In this document: positions 17,747-34,304 of the stretch, piece after piece
Layout of the letters: every line of letters starts with the position of its first letter
Position numbering within the stretch: position 1 is the stretch's first letter
Assembly (NCBI RefSeq): GCF_002001205.1
Contig: NZ_MUNZ01000101.1
Span: forward strand, 145,514 to 209,513
Reading direction: 5' to 3'
Length of the DNA: 64,000 bases
DNA from: Hydrogenophaga sp. A37
Lineage (GTDB): Bacteria > Pseudomonadota > Gammaproteobacteria > Burkholderiales > Burkholderiaceae_C
Notes under the pieces: model-generated
What the model was told of the DNA's origin: nothing
Database searches by the model: none
What the model saw: only the letters and a program-made list of their open reading frames with translations
Position numbers and translations under genes: made by a program

Positions 17747-17797
17747 ATCGCCAACGCGAATTTGTTGTCCATTTGTAGCCCCACGCACCCGCCCGCC

Positions 17798-19950
<2,153 letters not shown>

Positions 19951-19954
<4 letters not shown>

Positions 19955-20955
19955 CGCCTGCCGAGTTGCAGGCCGGTGTGCTGACCGGCGCAGGTGCCGT
20001 GCAGCGCCGCGCCATGGCCAAGGCCATCACGCTGCTCGAATCGACCCGCGCCGACCACCGCGCGCAGGGCGACGAACTGCTGACCGCGCTGCTGCCGCAT
20101 ACCGGCCGCAGTTTCCGGCTCGGCATCAGCGGCGTGCCGGGTGTGGGCAAGAGCACCTTCATCGAAGCGCTGGGCCTGTACCTGATCGGACAAGGCCACC
20201 GCGTGGCGGTGCTCACCATCGACCCCTCGTCCACTGTGTCGGGCGGTTCCATCCTCGGTGACAAGACCCGCATGGAGCACCTGAGCGTTCACGAGAAGGC
20301 TTACATCCGCCCCAGCCCGAGCAGCGGCACGCTGGGTGGTGTGGCCGAGAAGACACGCGAAGCCATGCTGGTCTGCGAGGCTGCGGGCTATGACATCGTG
20401 ATGGTGGAAACCGTGGGCGTGGGCCAGAGCGAAACCGCCGTGGCCAACATGACCGACATGTTCTGCCTGCTTCAACTGCCCAACGCGGGCGACGACCTGC
20501 AGGCGATCAAGAAGGGCGTGATGGAACTGGCCGATCTGGTGGTCATCAACAAAGCCGACATCGACCCCGACGCTGCCACGCGCGCCCGTGCGCAGATCAC
20601 CTCTTCACTGCGCCTGCTTGGCTTGCACGGACATCCCGAGCATGCCCACCACGATCACAAGATCTGGCACCCGCAGGTGATCCAGATCAGCGCGCTGCAC
20701 AACCAGGGCGTGGACAGCTTCTGGGCCGAGGTGTCGACCTTCCGCAATGTGCAGACCGCCAACGGCCGGCTCACGGCGCGCCGCCAGCACCAGGCCGGCG
20801 CCTGGATGTGGGAGCGCATCGACGCTGGCTTGAAACAACGCTTCCGTGATCACCCGCAGATTCGCGCGCGGCTCGATGACACCACCCGCCGGGTGCTGGC
20901 CGGCGAACTGCCGGCATCCACCGCAGCGCGCCAACTGCTCGAATTGTTTGACTGA
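19951..20955 (+). CDS. meaB: MeaB/ArgK G3E-family GTPase chaperone of methylmalonyl-CoA mutase
   Basis: The product is 334 residues. It loads and protects the B12 cofactor of methylmalonyl-CoA mutase using GTP. Walker A is GVPGVGKS (residues 61-68), Walker B lies in [15 protein letters not shown], and the base-specificity motif is VVINKAD. The start is GTG at 19951 in a GTGA overlap with the mutase stop, so the pair is translationally coupled, fitting their physical complex. The C-terminal dimerisation arm is present. Older annotations call it ArgK. Confidence 0.95.
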
Positions 20956-20984
20956 AGACGTACCGATTTTTCTGGAGAAAACGC

Positions 20985-22517
20985 ATGCAAGACATCCTGG
21001 AACAACTCGAAGAAAAGCGCGCCGCGGCGCGCCTGGGCGGCGGGCAAAAGCGCATCGACGCGCAGCACGCCAAGGGCAAGCTCACGGCGCGTGAGCGGCT
21101 GGAGGTGCTGCTCGACGAAGGCACATTTGAAGAGTGGGACATGTTTGTCGAGCACCGCTGCGTGGACTTCGGCATGCAGGACCAGAAAATTCCCGGCGAT
21201 GGCGTGGTCACCGGCTACGGCATGATCAATGGCCGCCTGGTGTTCGTGTTCAGCCAGGACTTCACCGTGTTCGGCGGCGCGCTTTCCGAGGCGCATGCCG
21301 AGAAGATCTGCAAGATCATGGACCAGGCCATGAAGGTCGGCGCGCCGGTGATCGGCCTGAACGACTCGGGTGGCGCCCGCATCCAGGAAGGTGTGGCCTC
21401 GCTGGGTGGTTATGCCGACGTGTTTCAGCGCAACGTCATGGCCAGCGGCGTGGTGCCGCAGATCAGCATGATCATGGGCCCCTCGGCCGGTGGCGCGGTG
21501 TACTCACCCGCCATGACCGACTTCATCTTCATGGTCAAGGATTCGAGCTACATGTTCGTCACCGGCCCTGAGGTGGTGAAGACGGTGACGCACGAAGAAG
21601 TGACCGCCGAAGAACTGGGCGGCGCGATCACGCACACCACCAAGAGCGGCGTGGCCGACTTGGCGTTCGAGAACGACGTGGAGGCGCTGCTGATGCTGCG
21701 CCGGCTCTACAACTACCTGCCGCTGAACAACCGCGAAAAGGCGCCGGTTCGCCCCAGCGGCGACCCGATCGACCGCATGGACCTGAGCCTGGACACGCTG
21801 GTGCCCGAGAACCCGAACAAGCCCTACGACATGAAGGAACTGATCGTCAAGACGGTGGACGACGGCGACTTCTTCGAGCTGCAGCCCGAGTACGCGAAGA
21901 ACATCCTGATCGGCTTCGCGCGCATGGACGGCCAGACGGTCGGCATCGTGGCCAACCAGCCGTTGGTGCTGGCCGGTTGCCTGGACATCAAGAGCTCCAT
22001 CAAGGCCGCGCGCTTCGTGCGTTTCTGCGATGCCTTCAACATCCCGGTGATCACCTTCGTGGACGTGCCAGGCTTCATGCCCGGCACGAGCCAGGAGTAC
22101 GGCGGGATCATCAAACACGGCGCCAAGCTGCTCTACGCCTACGCCGAGTGCACCGTGCCAAAGATCACCGTGATCACGCGCAAGGCCTACGGCGGCGCGT
22201 ATGACGTGATGGCCTCCAAGCACCTGCGCGGCGACGTCAATTTCGCCTGGCCCAACGCCGAGATCGCGGTGATGGGCGCCAAGGGCGCGGTGGAGATCAT
22301 CTTCCGCGAAGAGAAGAAAGACCCGGCCAAACTGGCGGGGCGCGAGGCCGAATACAAGGCCCGCTTCGCCAACCCCTTCGTGGCCGGCGCGCGCGGCTTC
22401 ATCGACGACGTGATCCTGCCGCACGAGACGCGCAAGCGCATCTGCCGTTCGCTGGTGATGCTCAAGGACAAGAAACTGGAAAACCCTTGGCGCAAGCACG
22501 GGAACATTCCGCTGTGA
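20985..22517 (+). CDS. pccB: Propionyl-CoA carboxylase beta subunit (carboxyltransferase)
   Basis: The product is 510 residues. It transfers CO2 from carboxybiotin to propionyl-CoA, giving methylmalonyl-CoA. Crotonase-type twin domains are seen: [14 protein letters not shown] and [14 protein letters not shown] in the N-half, and [29 protein letters not shown] in the C-half, whose oxyanion Gly-rich segments are intact. A TGGAGA ribosome-binding site lies upstream. The alpha subunit follows, but after a 319-base repeat-filled gap. Confidence 0.95.
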   Translation: MQDILEQLEEKRAAARLGGGQKRIDAQHAKGKLTARERLEVLLDEGTFEEWDMFVEHRCVDFGMQDQKIPGDGVVTGYGMINGRLVFVFSQDFTVFGGALSEAHAEKICKIMDQAMKVGAPVIGLNDSGGARIQEGVASLGGYADVFQRNVMASGVVPQISMIMGPSAGGAVYSPAMTDFIFMVKDSSYMFVTGPEVVKTVTHEEVTAEELGGAITHTTKSGVADLAFENDVEALLMLRRLYNYLPLNNREKAPVRPSGDPIDRMDLSLDTLVPENPNKPYDMKELIVKTVDDGDFFELQPEYAKNILIGFARMDGQTVGIVANQPLVLAGCLDIKSSIKAARFVRFCDAFNIPVITFVDVPGFMPGTSQEYGGIIKHGAKLLYAYAECTVPKITVITRKAYGGAYDVMASKHLRGDVNFAWPNAEIAVMGAKGAVEIIFREEKKDPAKLAGREAEYKARFANPFVAGARGFIDDVILPHETRKRICRSLVMLKDKKLENPWRKHGNIPL

Positions 22518-22559
22518 TGTTTCATTCGGCTGCCGTTGTTTGTCGCCGGGCCGGCTCGT

Positions 22560-22782
22560 GTTGCTCGGGCGTTTTGCTCCGTGTCCCCCGCGCTTCGCGC
22601 TCCTCCTTTACCTGCGCAAAACGCCCGAGCAACCCGATCCTCACGGACCTGTTTTCCCCAGCCCCTCATACCACCGACTTCGCAGCAAGGAGTGCGGCGT
22701 GTGTGTCGCAGCGAAGTAAAGGAGGAGCCGGCCGCAGGCCGGCGGGGGACATGAGCGGAGGCACACACGCCGCGCTCCTTGC
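22560..22782. repeat. Mosaic of three interleaved inverted repeats between pccB and pccA
   Basis: Three inverted repeats fill the 319-base gap. A: TTGCTCGGGCGTTTTGC (22561-22577) matches 22616-22632 over all 17 bases. B: GCTCCTCCTTTAC (22599-22611) matches 22716-22728, and TGTCCCCCGC (22582-22591) matches 22742-22751. C: 22685-22705 matches 22762-22782 in 20 of 21 positions. It looks like two palindromic dispersed repeats, one inside the other. No gene is seen here. Confidence 0.7.
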
Positions 22783-22836
22783 GGGCACAGAAACAACAGC
22801 CAGCCACAACCACTGACTTTTGCACCGGAGAATTCC

Positions 22837-24881
<2,045 letters not shown>

Positions 24882-24885
<4 letters not shown>

Positions 24886-25373
24886 AGGGAACGCCAAGAC
24901 CATTCAAGGTGCTGGGTGTCCAGCAGATTGCCATCGGCGGCCCCGACAAGCTGCGCTTGCAGACGCTGTGGGTGGACATGCTGGGTCTGGAGAAGACCGG
25001 CACGTTCCAGAGTGAACGCGAGAACGTGGACGAAGACATCTGCGCCATCGGCAGCGGCCCGTTCAAGGTCGAGGTCGACCTGATGCAGCCGATGGACCCC
25101 GAAAAGAAGCCGGCCGTCCACGCCACACCGCTGAACCACATCGGCCTGTGGATCGACGACCTACCGACCGCCGTCGAATGGCTCACGGCCCAAGGGGTGC
25201 GTTTCGCGCCCGGTGGCATCCGCAAGGGCGCTGCGGGCTACGACATCACCTTCCTGCATCCCAAGGCGAATGAAGCGTTTCCGATTGCCGGCGAAGGGGT
25301 GCTGATTGAACTGGTGCAGGCGCCACCCGAGGTGGTGAGCGCGTTTGCGACGCTGGCAGGCAGTCCGGCCTGA
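24882..25373 (+). CDS. VOC-superfamily protein, possible methylmalonyl-CoA epimerase
   Basis: The product is 163 residues. It has two beta-alpha-beta-beta-beta modules of the glyoxalase fold. Its place as the last, ATGA-overlapped gene of the propionyl-CoA operon suggests it makes (R)- from (S)-methylmalonyl-CoA, the one step otherwise missing here. Candidate metal ligands are the His in [10 protein letters not shown] and the Glu in [10 protein letters not shown]. The first ligand position, normally His in epimerases (DHIGIAV), reads VQQIAIG, i.e. Gln. That makes the assignment less certain; another lyase or a non-enzymatic VOC protein is possible. A terminator follows. Confidence 0.65.
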
Positions 25374-25397
25374 AAAATTGACGGTGCCGAGGAGACA

Positions 25398-25432
25398 GGC
25401 CCTGCGGGTTCACGCTCGCAGGGCCATTTTTT
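25398..25432 (+). terminator. Rho-independent terminator of the propionyl-CoA operon
   Basis: GGCCCTGCG (25398-25406) pairs with CGCAGGGCC (25417-25425), a 10-base loop lies between, and six T follow. It starts 25 bases after the last stop. Confidence 0.93.
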
Positions 25433-25608
25433 CTGCCCGCTCGGTTTGCTTGCAGACCATTCAAGCCGGCGGGTTGGACGGCCCGGATGGTGCCCAAAGC
25501 CATGGCATGGGCCGAAGCAGGCCTGCTTTTACGGTGTTGTTCAACGGACTCCTCCGCTCGGGGCTGGGTACGCTGGTGCCATACCGTTCAACCACGCAGG
25601 ACGCCAAC

Positions 25609-25947
25609 ATGGAAACGATGCCCAAGCCCACCAGCGCCATGCAGGGTCCCGACCCGTTGGTGTCTCAGATTGCCCAGGGTGACCGCCGGTGGGCGCAACG
25701 CCAGCGTGTTTGGCGCGAAACTGAACCCGCCTTGCCCTGGCCCTTGGAGATGCTGGATGCGTTCAGCCTGCGCATGGCCAGCCACGGCATGTCCATCAGC
25801 CGGCCGTTGATGCTGAGCGACAAGCGCTATGCCTTGGAGCAGCTCGTCCACGCACAGACCCTGTGCGACGAGACCCTGCGCCTGATGTCGGTGCAACTGT
25901 TTCGCCACTTCGTCGAGCGACAGGCCGGCATCCCTTCGCTGCACTGA
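25609..25947 (+). CDS. Hypothetical cytoplasmic protein
   Basis: The product is about 112 residues, from the ATG at 25609 ([11 protein letters not shown]). The frame is open upstream to 25345, but that part crosses the terminator. It is a soluble, mostly helical sequence rich in Arg, Leu and Gln, with no recognised domain. The repeated segments [21 protein letters not shown] and [14 protein letters not shown] look amphipathic. The next gene is a chemoreceptor 86 bases away on the same strand; a link is unproven. Confidence 0.5.
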   Translation: METMPKPTSAMQGPDPLVSQIAQGDRRWAQRQRVWRETEPALPWPLEMLDAFSLRMASHGMSISRPLMLSDKRYALEQLVHAQTLCDETLRLMSVQLFRHFVERQAGIPSLH

Positions 25948-26033
25948 GTCGCCCGGCTTTGCGCCGAGGGCTCAAGTGCGACCCCGTTCGCGTCGATAGA
26001 CGTTTGTCGCCTTCCTTCTGGAGCCACTTGCTC

Positions 26034-28352
26034 ATGTTCCGTTTTCAACCCATGTTGCTCGGTGTGTGGCTGATGCGCCGCCTGCGTCTGCCCGTCAAAC
26101 TCGGTGTCCTGGCCAGTGTGCTGGTGGTGCCACTGGTGGTGGTGTGCGTGCTGCTGGTGCAGCGCATTGGCGCAGACATTGATTTCACCGAGCGGGAGAC
26201 GCAAGGTTCCCGCAACATCGCGCGCCTGGCCGACCTCGTCGCGGTGGTTCAGACGCACCGCGGTCAGACCCACATGCTGTTGTCGGGCAACGCCACCGTT
26301 CGCCCGGGACTCGACAAGACCCGCGCCGAGTTGCAAAGCGCGCTGTCGGCGGTGAGCGCCGAATTCAATGTGCGTCCGGATTTTGAGGTCGCCACCGAAT
26401 GGAAAACGCTGGTCGGCCGGCTGGAGCAGCTCCCGGCGACCGAACGGTCACCGGCCCCGGATGCCTTCCAAACCCACACGGCCGTGATCAACGACCTGCG
26501 CCGCCTCGTCTACACGATGGGCGAACGCTCCAGCCTCCTGTTTGATCCCGACCCCGCCAGCTACTTTCTGATGGACATGGTGGTCTCCCGCACGGTGCCC
26601 TGGAGCGAGTTGATCGGGCGTTTGCGGGGTCAGGGGGCCGGGCAACTGAGCTTGCCCCAGCCCGAACCCGAAGCGGTGGCCCGCTTGTGGTTGCAGCTGG
26701 ACACCTTGCAGTCCGATGCACACGATTACCGCTTTGCGATGGGATTTTCGGAGCGGTACGGTCAGCACGGCCTGCAAGGCGAAGCCGCGTTGAAAGGCAG
26801 CGAGACGTTCGTTGAACAGGCACGTCGTGCGCTGGACCAGCCGGGCTCGGTGACGGGTCCCGCCTTTTTCGACGCCGGTACCGTCGCGATCAGCGCCGTG
26901 CGTGCCTACCAGACGGCGGTGCTGCAGCGGCTGGACAGCTTGCTGCTGAGCCGGTTGGAGGGATTGCGCACCCAGCGCCTGGTGGCTATGGGCGTGGCGC
27001 TGCTGGGCCTGGCCGTGTTGCTGTACCTGGTCCTGTCCTTCTACCTGAGCTTCGTGATCGACTTCCGGCATGTGAGCAGCGTGATGGCACAGACGGCCAA
27101 AGGCAATCTGCGGTCCCACGTGCAGGTCCGGGGCAGCGATGAGCTGGCCGACCTGGCGGCGCAGCTGGAGAACATGATCGGCAACCTGTCGGGCATGGTG
27201 GCCCAGGTTCGCAGCAATTCGGCGTTGGTGGCCCATGCAGGCAAGAGCCTGGCAGCGGGCAACCGCGACCTGGCCGACCGCACCGAGCAGCAGGCGGCCA
27301 ACCTGGAGCAGACCGCGGCCAGCGTGCAGGAGCTGTCCAGTACCGTGCACCAGAACGCCGAGACCGCCGGCAATTCCGACGCCCAGGCAGCGCGGGTGCG
27401 CGACGTGGCGGAAGCGGGCGCACAGGCCATGGTGCGTGCTGTGGAATCGGTCGATGGCATCCAGAAGAGCGCGCAGCAGATGAACGAGATCATCGGCGTG
27501 ATCGACAGCCTGGCTTTCCAGACCAACATCCTGGCGTTGAACGCGGCGGTGGAAGCGGCGCGTGCGGGCGAGCAGGGCCGGGGCTTTGCCGTGGTGGCGA
27601 GCGAGGTTCGCAATCTGGCGCAGCGCTCGGCCGCGTCGTCGCGTGAAATCCGCGAACTGATCCAGGCCTCCGGGGCGCAGGTGACTGCCAGCGTGGCGCA
27701 GATGCGCGCAGCCGGCACCAACATGACCGAGATCGTCAACGGTGTGCGCGGCGTGGCGGCCAACATGTCGCTGATCTCGGCCGCCAGCGCCGAGCAGAGC
27801 AGCGGGCTGAGGGAGATCTCGACCGCCGTGGGTCAGCTGGACGAGATCACCCAGCGCAACGCCCAGATGGTGGAGCGCGCCGTGCAGCAGGCCACGCAAC
27901 TGGAAGGGCGAGCAGCCACCTTGGCGCAGGCGGTGTCGTCCTTCATGCTGCAGCAGGGGGCGGCCGAGGAAGCCATGCAACTGGTGCAGCAGGCGTTGGA
28001 CCTGAGGACTCGATCAGGTCGCGAAGGCTTTCTGCGCTCTCTTACGGACCCGGCCCAGGCGTTTCACGACCGCGACATGTACGTGTTTGCGCTGGACCGC
28101 CAGGGCGGCTACCGTGCTTTCGGTGGCCGGCCCGACAAGGTGGGCACCCGCGTGCAGGACATCCCCGGTGTGGACGGTGCATCGCTGCTGGAGGCCATCG
28201 TCGAGCAGGCCGAGATGGAGCCGGGTTGGGTGGAGTACGACATCACCAACCCGCAGAGCGGGATCGTCCAGACCAAGATGTCTTACGTGACCAAGGTGGA
28301 CGACCTGTACGTGGGATGCGGTGTGTACAAGTCACTGAGCGTGGCGGCCTGA
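26034..28352 (+). CDS. Methyl-accepting chemotaxis protein with C-terminal Cache-like domain
   Basis: The product is about 772 residues. The order is a first membrane helix (about 20-42, [20 protein letters not shown]), a helical periplasmic region to about 310 (nitrate/NIT or four-helix type), a second helix (about 325-345), HAMP, and the MCP signalling hairpin with tip [20 protein letters not shown]. After the signalling domain comes an extra 110-residue segment ([22 protein letters not shown] ... [16 protein letters not shown]) that looks like a single Cache domain in the cytoplasm. The start at 26034 is chosen for the membrane helix spacing. The open frame upstream overlaps the preceding gene and is not used. 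Confidence 0.85.
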   Translation: MFRFQPMLLGVWLMRRLRLPVKLGVLASVLVVPLVVVCVLLVQRIGADIDFTERETQGSRNIARLADLVAVVQTHRGQTHMLLSGNATVRPGLDKTRAELQSALSAVSAEFNVRPDFEVATEWKTLVGRLEQLPATERSPAPDAFQTHTAVINDLRRLVYTMGERSSLLFDPDPASYFLMDMVVSRTVPWSELIGRLRGQGAGQLSLPQPEPEAVARLWLQLDTLQSDAHDYRFAMGFSERYGQHGLQGEAALKGSETFVEQARRALDQPGSVTGPAFFDAGTVAISAVRAYQTAVLQRLDSLLLSRLEGLRTQRLVAMGVALLGLAVLLYLVLSFYLSFVIDFRHVSSVMAQTAKGNLRSHVQVRGSDELADLAAQLENMIGNLSGMVAQVRSNSALVAHAGKSLAAGNRDLADRTEQQAANLEQTAASVQELSSTVHQNAETAGNSDAQAARVRDVAEAGAQAMVRAVESVDGIQKSAQQMNEIIGVIDSLAFQTNILALNAAVEAARAGEQGRGFAVVASEVRNLAQRSAASSREIRELIQASGAQVTASVAQMRAAGTNMTEIVNGVRGVAANMSLISAASAEQSSGLREISTAVGQLDEITQRNAQMVERAVQQATQLEGRAATLAQAVSSFMLQQGAAEEAMQLVQQALDLRTRSGREGFLRSLTDPAQAFHDRDMYVFALDRQGGYRAFGGRPDKVGTRVQDIPGVDGASLLEAIVEQAEMEPGWVEYDITNPQSGIVQTKMSYVTKVDDLYVGCGVYKSLSVAA

Positions 28353-28366
28353 CGGCGCCCGGTCTC

Positions 28367-28471
28367 ATACCGGTTTGCAATCAAAGCGATAACTGCGTTG
28401 CTTCGCCTTGCCGTGCTGTAGCACTGTCTGCGGCTTCGCGCCTTGTTCTCACTTTGATTGCAAACCCGTAT
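28367..28471. repeat. 105-base inverted-repeat element between the chemoreceptor and ferredoxin genes
   Basis: ATACCGGTTTGCAATCAAAG (28367-28386) is matched by 28452-28471 in inverted orientation with one mismatch, and the interior holds GTGCTGTAGCAC. The two flanking genes converge on it, and its right end touches the stop codon of the ferredoxin gene, so it may serve as a shared terminator. It has the look of a dispersed repeat of this bacterial family. Confidence 0.6.
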
Positions 28472-29127
28472 CAGGCCGCGTCCCGCTTGGCGCGGGCCCG
28501 GGCCAACGCCGCCTCGATCACCGCCCGCTTCTTGTCGAGCACGGCAGGGTCGGTGTGTTGTGAGTGGGCCGCCAGATCGGCCAGCTTCATACGGGCCTTG
28601 GCTTCCTGGCGTTGATCGTGTTCGAGCTGCTCGCGCGCCAGGCGCGCGGTGCGCTGCTGGTAGCGTTCGCGGCCTTGTGCCGCCTGGGCTGTGGTCCAGG
28701 CCTGCCAGCCGGTGCGTTCACCGCTCACCACTTCCAGTGAAATGCAGTCCACCGGGCAGACCGGCAGGCACAGCTCGCAGCCGGTGCAATAGGGCTCGAT
28801 GACGGTGTGCATGAGCTTGTTGCTGCCGACGATGGCGTCGGTCGGGCAGGCCTTGATGCACAGCGTGCAGCCGATGCACCAGTCTTCGTCGATCACCGCC
28901 AAGGTCAGCGGGCCTTCGATGCCATGGGCGGGATGGAGCGGGGTGACAGGCTGGCCGGTGAGGGCCGCGAGCCGCGCAATGCCTTCCGCTCCACCGGGCG
29001 GGCACTGGTTGATGCCGGCCTCGCCAGCGGCGACGGCCTCAGCGTAGCGGGCGCAGTCTGGATAGCCGCAGCGCGTGCATTGGGTTTGCGGCAGGGCGGC
29101 GTCGATGCGCCGGGCGAGTTCGTTCAT
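28471..29127 (-). CDS. RnfB/RsxB-like iron-sulfur ferredoxin
   Basis: The product is 218 residues. An N-terminal 4Fe-4S motif CTRCGYPDC, with a later Cys in QCPPGG, is followed by two bacterial ferredoxin motifs, [12 protein letters not shown] and [12 protein letters not shown]. The C-terminal 90 residues are a charged helix ([27 protein letters not shown]). It resembles the soluble part of RnfB/RsxB but lacks the N-terminal membrane anchor, and no other rnf genes are near. A free electron-transfer role is more likely than an Rnf pump. The start is the ATG at 29127; the open frame upstream belongs to phaZ's strand shadow. Confidence 0.85.
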   Translation of the reverse strand: MNELARRIDAALPQTQCTRCGYPDCARYAEAVAAGEAGINQCPPGGAEGIARLAALTGQPVTPLHPAHGIEGPLTLAVIDEDWCIGCTLCIKACPTDAIVGSNKLMHTVIEPYCTGCELCLPVCPVDCISLEVVSGERTGWQAWTTAQAAQGRERYQQRTARLAREQLEHDQRQEAKARMKLADLAAHSQHTDPAVLDKKRAVIEAALARARAKRDAA

Positions 29128-29174
29128 GAAGGCCAATATACCGGGGAGCAGGGCGCTCCCCGTGGCCCGCTCCA

Positions 29175-30611
29175 TCAGGCCGCAGATACCTTGCGCTTGG
29201 CGGCCGCCTTGGCCACGGGCTTGGGGGCAGTTTTGCTCGCGACCACGGCCTTGACCGCAGGTTTTGCGGCCACCTTGTTGCGTGCGGCTTTTTTGGCCAC
29301 GGGCTTCACCACCACGGCGGGAGCAGGTGCCGCGACGGCAGCCACTTTGGGCTGGTGCGCCAGGATGAAGGTCTTGACCACGGGGTACACCATGTCGCGC
29401 CAGCGGCGGCCGCTGAAGATACCGTAGTGGCCCGCACCTTTGGCTTCGTAGTGCATCTGGTGCGTTTTGGGGACGCCGGTGCACAGGTCGTGCGCCGCAG
29501 CGGTCTGGCCCGAGCCGGAGATGTCGTCCAGCTCGCCTTCCACGGTCAGCAGGCCGGTGGCCTTGATGTCTTCGGGGCGCACGCGCTCGATCTTGCCTTC
29601 CTCGTTCTTCACGTCCCAGGTGCCGTTGACCAGCTTGAAGTCCTGGAACACGGTCTCGATGGTTTCGAGGTAGTAATCGGCGTCCATGTCGAGCACGGCG
29701 TTGTACTCGTCATAGAACTTGCGGTGGCTCTCGACGCTGGAGTTGTCGCCCTTGATCAGGTCCTTGAAGTAGTCGTAGTGGCTGGTGGCGTGGCGGTCGG
29801 GGTTCATGGCCACGAAGCCGGTGTGCTGCAGAAAACCGGGGTAGACGCGGCGGCCGGCACCAGGGAAGTTGCTCGGCACACGGTAGATCACGTTGTTTTC
29901 GAACCAGCTGTGGCTTCGCTGCGTGGCCAGGTTGTTCACCGCCGTGGGCGATTTGCTGGCATCGATGGGACCGCCCATCATCGTCATCGACAGCGGCGTG
30001 GTTTCTCCGCGGCTGGCCATCAGCGACACGGCGGCCAGCACCGGCACGGTGGGCTGGCACACGCTCATCACGTGGCAGTTGCCATAGCCCTTTTGCAGGT
30101 AGCGGATGAACTCTTGCACGTAGTTCACATAGTCGTCGAGGTGGAACTCGCCGTCGCTCAGCGGCACCAGGCGCGCGTTTTTCCAGTCGGTGATGTAGAC
30201 CTTGTGGTCCTTCAGCATGGTGCGCACCGTGTCGCGCAGCAGGGTAGCGTAGTGGCCCGAGAGCGGCGCCACGATCAGCACCACTGGTTGGCCCTTGAGC
30301 TTGCCCAGGGTGGCCGAGTCGTCGGTGAAGCGCTTGAAGCGGCGCAGTTCGCAAAACGGCTTGTCGATTTCAATGCGCTCGAAGATCGCCACGTCCACAC
30401 CGTCCACGTCGGCGGTGGTGATGCCGAACACCGGTTTCTCGTAGTCTTTGCCCAGGCGGTGCATGAGGTCGTAACCCGCCGCCACGCGCTGCGCCATCGG
30501 CATCTGCGCCATGGGCAGCGCAGGGTTGTTGTACAGCTTGGCGGCGACTTCGGCCAGGTCCGCGAACGGCTCCATCATGGAGCGTTGGGTTTCGTAAATC
30601 TGGTAGAGCAT
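29175..30611 (-). CDS. phaZ: Intracellular polyhydroxyalkanoate depolymerase with Lys/Ala-rich tail
   Basis: The product is 478 residues. It degrades native PHA granules to 3-hydroxybutyrate units. The active-site nucleophile is Cys185 in SVCQPTVP, close to the Cys known in Cupriavidus PhaZa1, and [14 protein letters not shown] carries the catalytic His. The body of about 415 residues is normal for the family. After it comes a 65-residue Lys/Ala/Pro/Val tail ([18 protein letters not shown]) that resembles histone H1-like or phasin/PhaM-type basic tails. It lies 22 kb from phaCAB and has its own promoter region with a TGCA palindrome. Confidence 0.9.
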   Translation of the reverse strand: MLYQIYETQRSMMEPFADLAEVAAKLYNNPALPMAQMPMAQRVAAGYDLMHRLGKDYEKPVFGITTADVDGVDVAIFERIEIDKPFCELRRFKRFTDDSATLGKLKGQPVVLIVAPLSGHYATLLRDTVRTMLKDHKVYITDWKNARLVPLSDGEFHLDDYVNYVQEFIRYLQKGYGNCHVMSVCQPTVPVLAAVSLMASRGETTPLSMTMMGGPIDASKSPTAVNNLATQRSHSWFENNVIYRVPSNFPGAGRRVYPGFLQHTGFVAMNPDRHATSHYDYFKDLIKGDNSSVESHRKFYDEYNAVLDMDADYYLETIETVFQDFKLVNGTWDVKNEEGKIERVRPEDIKATGLLTVEGELDDISGSGQTAAAHDLCTGVPKTHQMHYEAKGAGHYGIFSGRRWRDMVYPVVKTFILAHQPKVAAVAAPAPAVVVKPVAKKAARNKVAAKPAVKAVVASKTAPKPVAKAAAKRKVSAA

Positions 30612-30630
30612 GGGGGAACCAATGGTTATG

Positions 30631-30641
30631 TTGCAGTGCAA
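30631..30641 (-). promoter_or_regulatory. TTGCA-G-TGCAA palindrome before phaZ, candidate PhaR operator
   Basis: TTGCAGTGCAA lies 19 bases before the phaZ start. PhaR, the PHA-responsive repressor, binds TGC/GCA-rich palindromes near phasin and pha genes. The surroundings (ATATAAC) are AT-rich, as at a promoter. The site is short, so chance is possible. Confidence 0.4.
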
Positions 30642-30771
30642 TATAACAGCATGTGGTGTCGCCCGTAACGGTGGAAACACCTAATTTCCCCGGGCATTTG
30701 TCACCTTCGTGAAAGAATGGTTGCCCCATTTTTCGAGCTTCACAAGCCGAATCGCAGGGCCTGACGCCACC

Positions 30772-30806
30772 ATGCAAAAAGCCGCTCAGAGAGCGGCTTT
30801 TTGCAT
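30772..30806. terminator. Bidirectional terminator between phaZ promoter region and aminotransferase
   Basis: ATGCAAAAAGCCGCTC (30772-30787) and GAGCGGCTTTTTGCAT (30791-30806) form a 16-bp perfect stem with a 3-base loop. On the minus strand it lies 12 bases after the aminotransferase stop, so it terminates that gene before phaZ. Confidence 0.92.
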
Positions 30807-30818
30807 GGGTAGCGCAGT

Positions 30819-32015
30819 TCAGACCACTTTGGCAATCGCTTGGCAGACGTAGTCGATGTTCTTGCTGTTGAGCGCGGCCACGCACATGCGGCCGGTGTCG
30901 GTGCCATAGACGCCGAACTCGCTGCGCAGGCGCACCATCTGGTCTTTGGTGAGGCCCGAGTAGCTGAACATGCCGATCTGGGTGGTGATGAAGCTCATGT
31001 CCTGCTTTACACCGGCGGCCTTCAGACCGTCGACCAGCTTCTGGCGCATCGCTTTGATGCGCACGCGCATCTCGCCCAGTTCCTGTTCCCACAGGGCACG
31101 CAGCTCGGGGTTGTTCAGTACAGCGGCCACCACCGCGCCGCCGTGGATCGGCGGGTTTGAGTAGTTGGTGCGTATCACGATCTTCAGTTGCGACAGCACA
31201 CGGCCACATTCTTCCTGGCTCTCGCACACCACCGACAGGGCGCCCACGCGCTCGCCATACAAACTGAAGCTCTTCGAGAAGCTGGTGGAGACAAAGAAAG
31301 TCAGGCCCGCCGCCACAAATTTGCCGATCACGGCGCCGTCTTCGGCGATGCCGTAGCCGAAACCCTGGTAGGCCATGTCGAGGAACGCGGTCAGGTTGCG
31401 CGCTTTCACCACGGCGATCACCTGATCCCACTGGGTGGCGGTGATGTCGTAGCCGGTGGGGTTGTGACAGCAGGCGTGCAGCAGCACGATGGTGCCGGCT
31501 GCGGCAGCGTTCAGGCTGGCCAGCATGCCGTCGAAGTCCACACCGCGCTTCTCGGGGTCGTAGTACACGTAGCTTTCAACGGCGAAGCCGGCGCTGGTGA
31601 ACAGAGCGCGGTGGTTTTCCCAGCTGGGGTCGGAAATCAGCACGGTGGCGTTGGGGCTGACCTTTTTCAGGAAGTCGGCGCCGATCTTCAGACCGCCCGT
31701 GCCGCCAATGCCTTGCACCGTGGCCACGCGGCCGCTCTTGACGACGTCGCTGTCGGCGCCAAAGACGAGGCCTTTGACGGCCGCGTCGTAGGCGACGATG
31801 CCGTCGATGGGCAGGTACCCACGGGCCGTGGGCTTTTCCATCATGGTCTTTTCAGCGGCTTGCACGCACTGCAACAGCGGCAGTTTGCCGTTGTCGTCGA
31901 AATACACGCCAACGCCCAGGTTGACCTTGTTGGGGTTGGTGTCGGCAGCGAACTGTTCGTTCAGACCCAGGATGGGGTCGCGCGGGGCCATTTCGACGGC
32001 GGTGAACAAAGACAT
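30819..32015 (-). CDS. Aromatic/aspartate aminotransferase (class I PLP enzyme)
   Basis: The product is 398 residues. It moves an amino group between aspartate or aromatic amino acids and 2-oxoglutarate. The PLP lysine is Lys248 in [16 protein letters not shown], the substrate Arg is near the C-terminus, and [11 protein letters not shown] gives the cofactor-ring Asn. Length and the start [22 protein letters not shown] are exactly those of the TyrB/AspC group. Sequence alone does not separate TyrB from AspC. It is divergent from uvrB and ends in a strong terminator. Confidence 0.92.
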   Translation of the reverse strand: MSLFTAVEMAPRDPILGLNEQFAADTNPNKVNLGVGVYFDDNGKLPLLQCVQAAEKTMMEKPTARGYLPIDGIVAYDAAVKGLVFGADSDVVKSGRVATVQGIGGTGGLKIGADFLKKVSPNATVLISDPSWENHRALFTSAGFAVESYVYYDPEKRGVDFDGMLASLNAAAAGTIVLLHACCHNPTGYDITATQWDQVIAVVKARNLTAFLDMAYQGFGYGIAEDGAVIGKFVAAGLTFFVSTSFSKSFSLYGERVGALSVVCESQEECGRVLSQLKIVIRTNYSNPPIHGGAVVAAVLNNPELRALWEQELGEMRVRIKAMRQKLVDGLKAAGVKQDMSFITTQIGMFSYSGLTKDQMVRLRSEFGVYGTDTGRMCVAALNSKNIDYVCQAIAKVV

Positions 32016-32120
32016 GAATATCCTTTGGAAGTTGTCAGTAGCGTGATTTACGGGGCTCGGTTAGCCTTGCAGGTTGCCCTAGATTTTACCTGTGCCCTAT
32101 CCGGGCCAGCCGAGCGCTCC

Positions 32121-34208
<2,088 letters not shown>

Positions 34209-34304
34209 GCTTCTGCCCCACAATGGAGGCTCAAGCGCCCACGCCGGGGCCGGCCAACAGTGTCGGGTCGTGGGCATCTCAAATAAGAAGACGCCATTTC
34301 ACCT

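Noticed and set aside
17658..17797. Cobalamin riboswitch before the B12-dependent mutase
   Set aside because: The 140-base region is too short and lacks a B12-box-like segment; it reads as promoter and operator.
31188..32120. In-frame upstream extension of uvrB to a 1006-residue protein
   Set aside because: The extension lies antisense to the aminotransferase gene and shows no family likeness; normal UvrB starts at 32121.
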